DNA of 64,000 nucleotides from Epichloe hybrida (taxonomy: Eukaryota; Ascomycota; Sordariomycetes; Hypocreales; Clavicipitaceae): NCBI GenBank assembly GCA_019022495.1, contig JAFEKR010000006.1:2046001-2110000 (forward strand), given 5' to 3'. The notes beneath the pieces were generated by a model that was not told the origin of the DNA, did not search any database, and saw nothing but the letters and a program-made list of their open reading frames with translations. Positions within the stretch are counted from its first letter, which is position 1. The number at the start of each line of letters is the position of its first letter. This document shows positions 24,239 through 36,658 of this stretch, piece by piece. The translations under genes were made by a program, and so were the position numbers.

Positions 24239-26086
24239 CTACCTTCCACCTTCACTCGCGATGGCCCCTTCGAAAGCGTGGATCATTCCATCGTAGAGTT
24301 TGTCTATAGCCTCAGGCGAGCTGTGGGTTCCTGTCCAAATCACGCCATCCTCTAGGGGGAAAAGAATTTGCCGGAGACTTTCGGCGAGCGGCTTTAGGGA
24401 GTGGAATTCGGGAGTAAATTCCGTCAGAATATTCTGAAAGCTATCCTGACCCATGTCAAGACACTTGCGTGCTGCTAGTTCGTTCCAGTCGCCGTTGCTC
24501 CATTGCCGCAGCTTGCTTGTCTCCGGGGGATTCTCTGTGTGGCTCGATATGACTGTCCACAGGAAAACATAAAGGAATGACTCTAGGTCATGCCGATAAG
24601 TATGGCGTTCACCCCTTAAAACGCCAATAGCCATAAATGGTCTGGTGCCGATAATTTCGAATTCTGCTTCTAATCCCTCGGTGATTTGTATTGCAGAATC
24701 AAGGTCTATCAAGATCCCCTTTGGCTTTCCTTCACCCTCCTGCCCATCTATAATGATTATGTTCCCTGAGGATATGTCTTGGTGAAGAATCTTGGCGTCA
24801 TGACAAAGCGATCGGTGACACTTGACAGCATCGCGAAAGACTTGAAGCAATTCTATTAGAGAATGAAACGTGTGAAGGGGCCTGCCGGCGGGAGAAGTTA
24901 CGGTGCAGGTGAGAATACGGTTCTGAAAGAAATTGCCGGTTTCTTCTGTATAATCGGAACATCCGTCAGCATTATAATTAACTTTGCCGCGTTGCTCTTC
25001 GACACCTCCGTGCGTCTCGGGAGGCCGCAGACTGGTGAATTTTCTCTGTGGCCCCCAACGAAGACCTCGACGCAGATTTGCTGTACTTTCCAGTTCCTTT
25101 TAATAATCAAGGGATACTGCACCCCAGACGCAGTTCTTCTTGGCTAGCTGTAGAAGCTCGTTCTCCGGACGCTCTCTGGCCCAGCGCCATTTGAACTTCA
25201 AGATGGAATTCCATTGCTTCGACGCCGGCATTCTTACCCGGTAGCAAGTTGCCCCGGTACCAACAAGGCCTTCGCGGGACGCAACTGGTTCGCTTTCCAG
25301 ATACATCTTCCTTAAAGAAGGCATCTCCGCACTATCAAGCATCATGTAGTTGTTGCCGCCTATATCCGTCTCAATAATGTCGAGTTTACCCAGGTCCTGA
25401 TCCGTCATCCGCTGGTAGCTGAGAATAGTGGTCAAGAATTGGATAAAATCTTTCTGAATATCGAATACGTGGCTACAATATAAGCCAGACCGATCAAAGA
25501 CCCAGAGCTCGATTAGTGAGCCGCGTATGTAGAAACCATGTAAGAGTCGCGTAGGCTGACTGGCGAAGACCAGGTGTGCGGACCGGCATAGACTTAACAG
25601 TCCATCCTGATAATAAACGCGACCACGTTGGTAAAACTGGCCAATAATCTGAACATGACCCCATCTCGTCACTGCATCGCAGGCTGAGGAAGGGGACATG
25701 GCTAAGAGAAGACGTGCACTGTCGTCAGTACTCTCGTGTCCGGAGGCTGTGCTGTCTTTAGATATATGCCACAAGCCTCGAGCACCGTCAAGCTCCCGTG
25801 ATATATAGTTTGAAAACCAATGTAGAAAATCGTCCGGTGATGGGGCAGCTGATGGGATAGCACAGTGGCACCTATCCCCTTCAGCTACCTGGATTTCTAA
25901 TGAAGCACCTTGACTAATATATTGAAATTTGCCCAAGTACTTTTCCATAAACCCGATCATGGGGCCATGTATGCGGCCGTTTATGTTGTCAAGGATTTCT
26001 TGGTCGTCCATTTTGGCCTGTGTAGCTGGAGAATGATCTACCTCCAAGTGACTCTCCATGGCCAATGAAACACACAGCGCAGTCAA
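24239..26086 (-). pseudogene. FunK1-type fungal protein kinase with one in-frame stop
   Basis: One reading frame runs from 26086 to 24239 (616 codons) and is broken only by a TAA at 25102-25100 (codon 329). Downstream the frame stays open through QRKFTSLRPPETHGGVEEQ into the kinase core. Catalytic-loop-like LHQDISSGN is at about 434-442 (His, then Gln for the usual Arg, then Asp 437). ILIDLDSAI (Asp 461) takes the place of DFG, and GTRPFMAIGVL and YRHDLESFLYVFLW are FunK1 hallmarks. The stop context (TATTAAAAG) is what a CAA Gln codon becomes after a CpA-to-TpA change. The Met at 24850 could give a 203-aa fragment. A small intron removing the stop was considered, but no convincing splice pair was found. 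Confidence 0.82.
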
Positions 26087-26613
26087 GACGTCCGGCTCCG
26101 ATTGATTTAGTGGTGTACGATTTCGTATGTAGTTTGTCTACCGCCTGGCCGGGACACTCTCTATATGTTGAGTACTATGGCAGTGGCAATCACTTCCCTT
26201 TTGCTCTTCATACGGCGGGATTCAAGCTGGGAATATTCTGTTCGCGCCGACGTATACGCGCCGAACCATCCAACAAGGGCCGAGAGACAGCCTTGGAAGG
26301 CGCTTAAGCTTCGTCGTTTGATTGGAGTGTTGGCTCTCTCAAGTTCATACAAGATTCTTATGGCTGCCCGAATTTATCGGCATCATAGGCGCAGGGAAAG
26401 CTTCGGTACCAGCCCGGGCTGACTGTTATCCACTCCCGGTTTTTTTACTAACCGACGATTTGACTGGACGATTTGACTGATTCGGCGATTTGACTGATTG
26501 ACTGACTGACTGACTGACTAACCTGCCCCACCTAACTTAAAAGTAGTTAGGCGGTCAAGAGAGGCAGCAATTTTTTTTCTTAACTAGTGGCTAAAGAGTA
26601 TTCTGCGTCTTAC
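26087..26613. other. Right edge of gene island 1
   Basis: Contains the FunK1 upstream region and, at 26491-26520, a GACT tetranucleotide microsatellite preceded by diverged ATTTGACTG repeats (about 26457-26490). The DNA turns abruptly AT-rich at the mariner end at 26614. Confidence 0.6.
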
Positions 26614-26651
26614 TACGGATGTCCAAGTCAAAAGTCGTGTCCCCTGCACGC
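26614..26651 (+). repeat. Left 38-bp terminal inverted repeat of the mariner
   Basis: Exact reverse complement of 47091-47128 and of 9333-9370. Its GC-rich sequence has stayed unmutated inside otherwise RIP-converted DNA. Confidence 0.95.
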
Positions 26652-27229
26652 GACCCTAGTTAAGGATATAATTAGCTAGCGGGGTTATAGTCTTACTAGG
26701 TAAATTAAATAAGAGGCTTACCTTTTCTCTAGTTCCTCTCTCTTTACTTACTTTTACTACTAGTATTATAACTATTACTAAAGTTAGCTAGCTTTTACCT
26801 TATCTAGTTACTTCCCTTACCTAGTTACTTTTATCTTTACTTATTATATAATAGCTTAAACCTTAACTATAGCTAATAGGGCTTATATATTACTTATAAA
26901 AGCATAAGGGCTACTAAACTATAAGATTACTTATAATCTAGGGATTAGTTTAAAGGCTATAGGTTAAATCTTTAGTTAAGCTTATAAATAAGGGTTTAAT
27001 TATATAATTTAACCCTTTTATATTAATATAAAGTATATAGTTAATACTAAATAGTCTAGAAGACTTTCTTATATAAATAATCCTAAGCTATAATCTAGGC
27101 TTATTAAAAAGGTTACTAAAGACTATTATAAAAAGGAAAGAATAAGTGCTAATTTAGCTACTAAGCTTAGTTAAGAAAGAACTTATGCTTTAATATTAAC
27201 TATCTTATAAACTTTAAAATATTTAGGGT

Positions 27230-27845
27230 TTTTAAAGACTAAGCTAATAAGAAAAGTAAGTCTAATAGCTTAAATAAAGAAAGCTAGGCTAGAATTTTAC
27301 CTAACTTATTAGCACTAGACCCTTAAGGACTAGAAGAATATTATCTAAACTAATAAAATAGTAATTATCTTATTATATTAATAGGGAGGGTATTATATAT
27401 AGTAATAACCTATAGAGAACTTAGTAAAGACTTATATTTATAAGTAATAGAAGGGATTAATAGAATTTATATTCTAGGGTATGTTTAGCTAGGATTAGAA
27501 GGGTCCTTACTACTATTAAAAGCTAGAGACCCTTATAAAGAAAAAGGAAGCTAATTAGGTTATTAAAGAATTAAATAAGGAGCTAGAAGCTACTTATTAT
27601 AAATAGTAGCTTCTAATATTAGGAATTAACTAGCTAGGGCTTTATAATAAGCCTAGTTAAAAGCTATAGTAAAAGTAAAATAAAAAGAATAAGAAGCTTA
27701 AGTAAGAGATAAAAGGGAAGAAAAGGAATAAGGGGATTAACTAGTACTAATATTAGAAGGAAATTCTAAATAAGAAGCTACTTCCCTTTATAAAGGATTA
27801 TTAGAAGAAAAGGCTAAATATAGTAGTGTAAGAAAACAAGGCCCC
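27230..27845 (+). pseudogene. Mariner transposase, N-terminal and middle part (degenerate)
   Basis: Translation resembles mariner-type transposase. A GLTKK-like stretch (near 27240) and then KNII, a stop in place of Trp, and TNK correspond to the usual WTDET. The first catalytic Asp codon is thus AAT at 27352-27354. The second catalytic region reads QENKAP with AAC at 27835-27837 (usual D) just before the gypsy insertion; its Gln codon is now TAA. Numerous stops are present. The reading continues at 46480 after the gypsy. Confidence 0.75.
27841..27845 (+). repeat. Left target-site duplication (GCCCC) of the gypsy
   Basis: Identical to 46475-46479 on the other side of the element. A 5-bp duplication is the normal size for Ty3/gypsy integration. 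Confidence 0.9.
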
Positions 27846-28042
27846 TGTTACGTGGCGGAGCCAAAGGCAGGCGCATATAAGACTAGATTCGGACTCTAGA
27901 TAGAAAGAATTAACCTTCTTTAAATATCTTACCTTACACCTAATAGTAGCTCTTATAGTAAACTTAGTATAACTTTACAATAGTAGATCTATTAGCCTCT
28001 CTAATGGATTTGCCTTATATTATACTAAACCTATACGTAATA
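27846..28042 (+). repeat. 5' LTR of the nested gypsy
   Basis: Starts TGTTACGTGGCGGAG, still GC-rich, while the 3' LTR shows the RIP product at the same place. Its own end is RIP-converted (cgtaata). Confidence 0.9.
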
Positions 28043-29789
28043 TTTAGTAGTAATTAGAGATTCTTTTATTACACCCTTCTAGAAACCTAGAAACAAAAAC
28101 CATATGTCTAAAACTAACTATTTATAGCGTTAATTTATAGATATTTAGTCTAACTTCCTAGTTACTAAAAATAAACTATAACTTATTCACTAGTTTTAGG
28201 CTTTTAATAAAGTAAACCTTATATTTAAGTACTAAAAATAATAACTTATTAGAACTAAGGAATAAGAAGATTTAATTAAACTTGTAAAATACGAATTTAA
28301 TAATAGACTACTTAAAAAACGTAAAAACCTAATATATTAAGAACTGCCTATTCACTAGAATCTAATAGATTTATAAGCTATATACCTTACGTAGAAGAAA
28401 GTTAAATTATGTATTTACAAATCTAAATCTATAGGTTTTCTTAATAAATCTACTAGATTAGAAGGCAGTAAGGCATTAGAGGGATAATCTAAAAACATTA
28501 GCCTTACTTATAGTATAATAACCACTAGGACTAAGAATAGTATAGATAAGGATAAGAATAATAAAGGAAAGGGGATTAAAAACTATCCTAAAAATAACAC
28601 CACTATTTAGCGTACTAAACCCCTTAACTAGCTAATAGAGTTATATCTAGAGGACCTATAATTAGGACCCTTAGGGAACTTACTAGATTTAGAGGAATTT
28701 TATAACCTCTAGTTAGGACCTTTAGAGAACCTATAAGACCTAGGGGAGTTTTACACTAAGACTAGTAAATCTAATACTATAAGGATCTTATAGGAGGTAA
28801 TATAGTAATAATAGGTTACGTAAAAAGTAATAATAGCTAAAATAATAGTAGGAATAGACTAGCTAGCTATAAGACTAATAACTAAAATTAGAAGCTTATA
28901 AAATATAAATACATTAGTGGGATTAACACTATTAGTGCGGAATACTACCTAAGGAATGCTATATTTACTAAATAACTAGGGTTATTATAATAGCTACCTA
29001 GATACTAAAGTAGGACTATTAGCATAACTAATATACCTATAGTACTAATAGTATTAGTAATCACAGTACCTATAGGATTTTATATAATAACAGGCGAATT
29101 TACACTAGATGTAGCATTAAACTATGTATTCCCTAGGTCTAGAATAGTACGTGACTTCTTAACCTAGAAAAAGAACAAATCTAGTGTTTAATTAGAATTA
29201 GGATAACTAATAGATAGAAAACGCAGAATAAAACGCGGATTTAACATGGAAAATCACGGATATTAGACACTTTAAGCCTTGTAATAAATTAGAAAAGGCT
29301 AGCAAAGACCTTATAATGCATAACGGAAAGCAGACTATTTTCTATAATATTAAATTATAAGTCTAGGTAGTTAAGAATCACTTATATTATACTAACCCTA
29401 GTTAATAAGACATTATCTAAAAGAAGATTTAGACACTATTCTAAGGAGACATAATAGTATAGTACTAATAATATCTTAATTTAGAAGAATAAAGCACTAT
29501 ATTTAGTAATATACTATTAGTCTTTAAGGTAGTTTAAAAGGAATTTAGTATTTAAGTTTAGGATATAATAGCGTGGCTTAATAAAGCAAAATACACTAAA
29601 GAAAACGTTAAGAATAATATATCTTTTCGCGATTTTATATTAAAAATTTTCTAGTATACTAGAGCAAATAGTAAAATAACGGATTATTAGCTTCTAGTGT
29701 GCCTATATCTTAAACTTTATCTAGGCTTATGCTAGATATATCTAGTTCTAATAATAATAAATATAAGATTAGCTTATGTTACTATAGTA
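28043..29789 (+). pseudogene. Gag-like region of the nested gypsy, first part
   Basis: Lies where gag is expected, directly after the 5' LTR, and is cut at 29790-29803 by the next insertion. Translation is interrupted by many stops, and no zinc knuckle could be made out with confidence. The call rests mainly on position. Confidence 0.45.
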
Positions 29790-29803
29790 AATAATAAAAG
29801 GTA
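29790..29803 (+). repeat. Left 14-bp target duplication of the inner insertion
   Basis: aataataaaaggta, repeated exactly at 32652-32665. The A-rich target and 14-bp length are more typical of target-primed (LINE-like) insertion than of LTR elements or hAT. Confidence 0.85.
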
Positions 29804-32651
29804 TATATATATTCTTTACGCTAGCTAGCTAACTATATAGCTATTCCTAGTACTCCATCCGCTTAGTTAAGAGGGAAAACCCTTTGCTAGGAAGAAAAAC
29901 CCCCTTACGTCTATTAACAAGCTAGCGCTAACCCTCTTCTAGGTTTACACTACATTAGGTGTAATTAATTATAAGTATTTAGTGCTAGCTTACGCTAGCC
30001 TTATCCTAAAGAAAATAAAAAAGAAAGGAAAAAGTATAGTAGTAGTCCTAACTAGCTCCCTTTAGTACTAGTCTAGTCCTACTCTAACTTAGCTCTGCGT
30101 CTTTTACTTTGCCCTAGGGTATAGTAAATTTAAATTTATAATAATAATTTACTTTTTATTTGCTTTACTTCTAACTCTTCTAGTGCCTTACTTTTTAGCT
30201 AAATCTAACCTAGTACTAGTCTAAATATCTTATAAAGTCTAAGCATATAGTTTCATTTAATTATAGTAAGGGGTAAGTAATTTAGGCCTAGTAACTAGGT
30301 GGTTTTACTCCTAGATTAGTTACGCGCTATCTATGTGTTTACTTATCTTATGCTTTATTTTCTAGCTAATATTATAGTTAGTCCCCCCCCCTCTCTCTCT
30401 TAAGTATAAAAAAGGGCTCCTCCCCCCTTAAGGTTTTAACCTTTTTCCTTTTCTTATAATAAATTTCCTATAGGTTCTTTTTCTTCCTATCCCTTTTAGA
30501 AGCTATTTAAGGCTTCTCTAGTCTAGTACTAGTTTAAATACTAATGTTTTATGTAAAAAAACGCGCTATAATATTACTAAGCTCTATAAGTACCTTATTT
30601 TTAGTGCTATTCTAGCTCTAATTTGCCTAGGAACTTATAACCTTAAATAAGTATCTAAGGAAGTCCCTAACCTAGAAGTAATTAGATTAGGTAAAGGTAA
30701 AAGGCCTAGAAGTAAGTTCTCTCTGCCTTTATTTTACCCTATTTCTAGGTCTAACCTAGGGTAGCTAGGTAAGCTATAAGAGATTTAGTGTGTGTCCTAT
30801 AAGATATAATCTATTAAAAATAAGGGCTATTAGTGCTATAATATTATTAGTAAGTTAGTTTATTTCTAGTCTAAGGGTAAGGCTAATTTATATATAAAGG
30901 GGTAATATCTAATGCCTATTTTAATTATTAAGTTTATAATTATATATATATTAAGGTAATATTAACTCCTATGCCTATTTTAAGCCTATTCTAGTGCTAA
31001 TTTGCTTATAGCTAAATATTGCTAGCTAGTAAGGGGAATATTAGTGGTTAGTTAAGACCTAGGCTAGTATAGTTACTAGGAGTAATATAAGTGGTTTTAC
31101 TCTAGCTTAGTAGTAGCTTTATTCTATAGCTAACTTTAATTATCTAGGCCCTAGAGGACTATATAGCTTAGGTTAAGAAACTCTATGCTAAAAACTATAC
31201 TAAGAAGAAATAGGGCACTACTATAGTAAGCCTAGACCTAGCTAAGTCTAGGTTTACAAAGGAATAATATAATAAGGTTATCTTTTAGCTTTAGTAGCTT
31301 AATACCTAAGTAGTAAAGATAAACTAGCTCCTAGCTACTAGCCTATTAGCTAAGGGTAAGAGTAAGGTAATAAAGGATATAATCCCTATTCCTAAGGAGA
31401 AATAGGGCTAATTCTAAGTTAGTAAAGGGGCGGTAGTAAGCTAGTGTAAAATAATACCTATAGCTTTTTAACTTAAAATTAATCTAATAACTATTTTAGA
31501 CTTATAGTCTTCCTATTATAGTGTGATTCTGCCTTATATCTAGCTTACCTCTATAGCTACATTATTTTACCTAGTGCCTCTCTTTAGTTATCTATAGTGT
31601 CTATTTATTAGTTAGTTTAGTTACCTCTAAGGCAGCCTAGATTCTCCCCTAGTTTATATTAACTAAAGGCTAAGTCTTATGCTAATATATAGTATTAGAG
31701 TCTTCTTATACTAAGGAATTACTTTATAATATATCTTACCTTTAAGGGATTATCTAAGGCTAGCCTTACTTCCTATATATCTCTAGGCTATCTTATTTAA
31801 GGGTATCTATAGTTATAGTTAGCGTAGTTAATAATTATATAGTACTAGTCTTTAACTATATAACTATAGCTATATAGGGGTAAAGCTACCCTAGGAATAT
31901 ACCTTTAAAAGAGAAACTTATTAAGGCTAATCTTTCCTATATATAATTATACTATTATAGAGAAAATATACTTATTAAGCTTAGTGTAAAATATCTAGAT
32001 TTCCTTTAGGTTATAAGTAAGTAAGTAGTCCTTTATTAGCTCTCTCCTATGCCTATATTATCTCTATTACCTATTAGAATACTAGTCTTCCTATCTTTTC
32101 TTTTACTTCTTATATAGTTATATATCTAGTTTATTATTAGTAAGTAGGGGTTTTCTTTTATATTATAGTACTATTTATACTAAGTTAGCTATAGCCTATA
32201 TCTTATTTATTATTTCGCTAAGTATAATCCTTTTCTTAAACTTCTGCTTTATCTTATTTAGGTAAAGGTCTAGGGGGGGGATATAAGTTTTAACTTCTAG
32301 CTAAGTAATTAGTATAGCCTTAAATACTCTAGCTATAGTCTAGAGATAGGTTAATTAGTTTACTATAAAACTTCTAACTATTCCTTATAGTTTTTCTCCC
32401 TTCTTAGTTAGGGTGTGGTAAGCGCTTACCCTATAGGTAAGAATAGGCTAGACCACCTATGTGTATATAAGCTAGGTATCTCTAAAGCTAACGCCCTATG
32501 CTAACGCCACTAACGTAAAGAGTGCAAGCCACTGCTAGGCTAGTTTTCCCTTAAGGATGTTCTTGTAGGCGCTCTAGTTAAGTTTCCTGTTTACCTATAC
32601 CCCGAGGAATTGGCATGCCTCCATTGGCGCTATCTCCTCTGTGCCAAGCCG
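29804..32651 (-). mobile_element. 2.85-kb unclassified insertion in gypsy gag, possibly non-LTR
   Basis: Bounded by a perfect 14-bp direct repeat, so it is one discrete insertion. Its left 750 bp match 1-752 of the window in reverse orientation, showing it is a dispersed family. Read on the minus strand it would end in an A/T-rich tail (gtaaagaatatata), which suits a LINE-like element; the strand is therefore a guess. On the plus strand a protein-like stretch appears near 31170-31400 (GTTIVSLDLAKSRFTKE). No reverse transcriptase was identified. The right end (about 32480-32650) is GC-richer and less mutated. Confidence 0.65.
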
Positions 32652-33557
32652 AATAATAAAAGGTAAGATTTATATAATTACTTATAAAGTGAAAATTAGT
32701 CTATAGTTAGAAAAGGCAAAGGGAAGCTAAAAGTTTATTTTAACACTAAGATATCTAGTAGTAACTTAAAAGAAAATAAGAATAAAACTTAAGTGAATTA
32801 GAATAGACTATTAAATATATAATTTTAGCTAGGAAATTAACATTATAAATAGGATAATTAGAATATCTAAAGATCCTTAGGGTTTTTCTAACTAAGGCTA
32901 TACTAGTAAAATACGCAAATTAAGGGATAAAACTAAAGACTATAGTAAAATAAACTATAGGAGAATAGAGAAAAGTGTCTAGGTTTTAGTTAGAATTAAT
33001 AAGATAACCCCCTAGTCTAATATAATAAATAATAATCATAGGACCTAGGACTATTAGAGGTATTTAGCTAGTAGTAGTAGCCTAGGTAATTTTAATATTA
33101 GGAGAAACTATTTACTAGGGATAAGGAATATACCTATATTATAGTATATAATAATAATTCTAATATATAATAATATAAGACCTATCTTTAGGAATATAGT
33201 TATTATATAGCTAAAAAAGGGGAGGTTAAAGAGAATAACTATATAGAAACCTAAGCATAGGACTTAAATTTTATTAAAACTTACTTTATAGAAAATATTA
33301 AAAAGGAGGTAAATAAAAACACTATAAGGACAGATTTAATAAAGCTAAACTAACTAGTTTTAGGATAAGTAATTAAGGCTATTATAAGACTATAAGAAGT
33401 TAAATATAATAGGAAGTAAGTAAATATATATTTAAAGATTAATATTAAGTTTAATAATAGGGGTAAGAGTTATTAGATTTACCTTAACTTAGGAATATTA
33501 TTAATCTTAGTAAATAAGGCATAGCTCTAGTAAAATAGATTAAATATAAAATAGGTA

Positions 33558-33788
33558 ATGCAAGAACCTAAGCCTATATCTAGAGTAAGGTCTTTCTTTT
33601 TTATAACTAAAAAAGCTATGTTTAATTTTTATATTCTAGGGATAGCTTATAAAACTAAAATCACCGGATATTTTATAGTAATAGCAGATATAATACTAAA
33701 TCTAGGACTAAAATTACTACTAGGAATAAATTTCCTTTATAAGTATAAAGCAAAGCTTAATTTTATACGCCCTAGGGTGGTTTTTTAG
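33558..33788 (+). pseudogene. Gypsy protease-like segment
   Basis: An open stretch of 76 codons, the longest non-repetitive open frame in the nest. The ending (ADIILNLGLKLLLGINFLYKYKAKLNF) resembles the C-terminal half of a retroviral-type aspartic protease, where ILG-D-FL is usual; the catalytic DSG is not visible. It sits between gag and reverse transcriptase, as expected. Confidence 0.6.
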
Positions 33789-34599
33789 TTAGTCTATAGT
33801 ATAATAGTACTAGTAGAGATTTTTAGGCTAGTTACTAAAGTTCCTTATTAGAGAGTGGTTACTACATAAATAGTGTTAATTTCGCTAAAAGCATTAGCAT
33901 ATATACTAGTTAGTTAGAAAGTAATATAAAGAAATTAGGAAATAAGTGTATATTATACGCAGTTATGTTTAGAATATTTTCCTAATGCTTTATTTAGTAA
34001 CACTAGCTAAAGGTAAATAATTACCTATAACCTAACTAATAAAACCATTATAATCCATAAGCATAAAAAGGTTATATAGCTAATAGTAGCTAGCGAAGTT
34101 AATGCTAACTATATAATTAATAACCCTTTTGCGTATTATGCTTATTTTAGTAAAGATATTATAAAGAAAATAGAAAATAAGGATAAGAATAGTAATAAAT
34201 CTAATAAGGAAAAGGATAAGCTTAACCTAAAGAAAGTTAATATAGGAGTGCTATTATATAGGATTTTATATCTAGAAGAGATTCTATATACTACTAATAA
34301 ATTTAGAGTGTAAATTACTAATGTTAACTATAAGGCTGCAAATAAATTTATTTAGCTTTCTAATAAATATAATATCTATTAGGATAGAGGTATTATTCCT
34401 ATGCCTAAGGATAAGAAAATAAGAATTAATCTTATTAATAAGTGGTAATATTAAATAAAGCTAATTAGACCTTATAGATTAGGTAGCTAAGATATAAGCA
34501 AACTTAATAAAGTATATAATAAACTTTACCTAAAAGGGAAGATAATATACCTAGATAAGCTAGTAGCTATAGCGTGTCTAGTGTTTATAGTCTAGTAAG

Positions 34600-35900
34600 A
34601 AACTAGTTAGGAAAGGAAAGGAAAAGTTATAATTAATATAAGACCACTTAATAATATAGTAATACTAGATATATACCCTTTACTAGACTAAAGTAATATT
34701 ATAAATAATACCTATGGTAAGGAGGTTTATTCTTTATTTAATAAAATAGGATTTTTCCACTAGCTACTAGTTAGGAGAGACTACTAGGCACATATAGTGG
34801 TTATATTAAATTAAGGCCTTAAGGCGTTAAATATGGCTTTAATAGGATATAAGAATTCCCTTGCTTTTGCCTAATGATTTATGGATAAATTATTCCGAAA
34901 ATATAAACATTTTATATAAGTATATATTAATAATATTATCATATTTTTAGATAGTATTAAAGAGCATTTAGTCTATCTTAATATTATGCTTAAAATCCTT
35001 AAGGAAAATAGGATAATAATCGCTATAAAAAAGTCCTTTATTAGTTACCTAGCTATTTAATTACTTAGTTTTATTATAAATAGTAATAGAATTATTAACA
35101 CTAATAATAGACTTAAAGCCTTTTAAAAAATGATTTTTCTAAGTAATTTATTAAGTCTTAAAACTTTTATCAAAATGGCTAGTTTCCTTCGTAATAGAAT
35201 CCTATGGTTTAATATATAAATCTAACTATTATAGGAACAAAAAACAGCGTTATTAAAGGAGTTTTATAATAAGGATAAGAAAATCACTAGTATCTTAAAG
35301 CTAGTATAGAAAAGATTAATATAATAAAAGACGTTTTTACTAACTAAGGAGGAGAAAAAGGCTTTTAAAGATATTAAAACATTCTTAAGTAAGAAATAAA
35401 CCCTATAGTATTATAATTTAAAGAAGCTGCTTTTTCTTAAAATTAATGCCTATAAGGAAGGATTTAGTTTATACGTATTCTAATTGCAAAAAGAATAGGA
35501 TAGTTAAAGCATCCCTAGAAGGGATATTAAGAGTAACTAAATATAGCTAATCCTATTTCTTTTAAGGGTAATATTAAGTATTAAGAAATAATATAGTTTA
35601 ACTAAAGTAAAAGTGGCTATAATTATATAGAGTGTTAGGAAGCTCTAAAAAATAGTTTAATCTAATAACATAGTGGTTAATATATTAACTAATCACTCTC
35701 TAGCAAAAGGCATTATTAAATATACCTCTTTATTAACAATAGATTTAGATAAGGCTAATCTAAAATTAGCTAAGGTTATGAATTATCTATTATAATTTAA
35801 CTTAAAAGTAACGCATATGCTAGGAGTGCTAAATGTAATGCTAGATACACTTTTAAGGTTACTAGTAAAGGTAACTTATAGGGAAGTAGCGCGAAAAAGT
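34600..35900 (+). pseudogene. Gypsy reverse transcriptase and RNase H region (degenerate)
   Basis: Plus-strand translation follows gypsy RT: NMALIGYKNSLAFA, then the catalytic box as VYINNIIIF, where the family has YxDD. Both Asp codons are AAT at 34929-34934. Then come EHLVYLN, IKKSFI and an RNase H-like continuation (KINAYKEGFSLYVF). Stops occur mainly at expected Gln or Trp positions. Inactive. Confidence 0.75.
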
Positions 35901-36658
35901 TAATATAATAAACTAGACATAAGCGTATATTTTGCCACTAAGGAATACATTGTAACTATGATAATTAATAATAACCTTAAGGCTAGAATTATCTAAGGGT
36001 ATTAATCTAACTAAAAGTTTAGCTAAATTATTAAAGCTATAAAAGCATACTAAGAGAGATAAGTGGTAAAGAATACCTAGATTAGACTGAAAATTCCCTT
36101 ATATAAATAGGATTTGCATAAGGATAGTTTATTATACTATTATAGTGAAGATAGGTTTTTCTATCTTTATATTCTAATAACAGAGGTTAAATCTATACTG
36201 TAATTAGTTTATAATAAATAGTAATATTTTAGAATTACTAGGATAGTAGTGGAGCTTTAATTAGTATATTTCCTACAAATAAGCTAATAGATTTATAACT
36301 ATATAGCTTATTACATAGTATATTAGGAGAATATAATTAATTGCTTAAAACCACTAGGAGAGTTATAACCTTTGCAGTTAAAACTAATGCCTTTTTATAT
36401 AATTTTACTTAACTTTATAATAGATATATTAGAAGTATTAGCTATAAATATAATATGGTAAATAGAAGAATACATAACACATAATTCGTTATGCCTAGTA
36501 AATTACCTGTTTAGTAAAAGGACTTTTCTAATACTAGGGCACACTATATACCTAGCAGAAATCTAGGCAAAATTACTCCTTTATGCGCTATATATTGCAG
36601 ATTAGGGATTACTAAGGCAAATTATTAGTAATAAAGACCTAAAATTTATATCTATATA
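35901..36658 (+). pseudogene. Gypsy integrase, N-terminal part, cut by the hAT
   Basis: After the RNase H region the translation leads into integrase, ending in an SNKDLKFIS-like stretch that corresponds to the SDRDPKFIS of intact gypsy integrases. There the frame is interrupted by the hAT at 36659 and picks up again from 42002 with EKRYLDT and a matching continuation. Confidence 0.7.
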
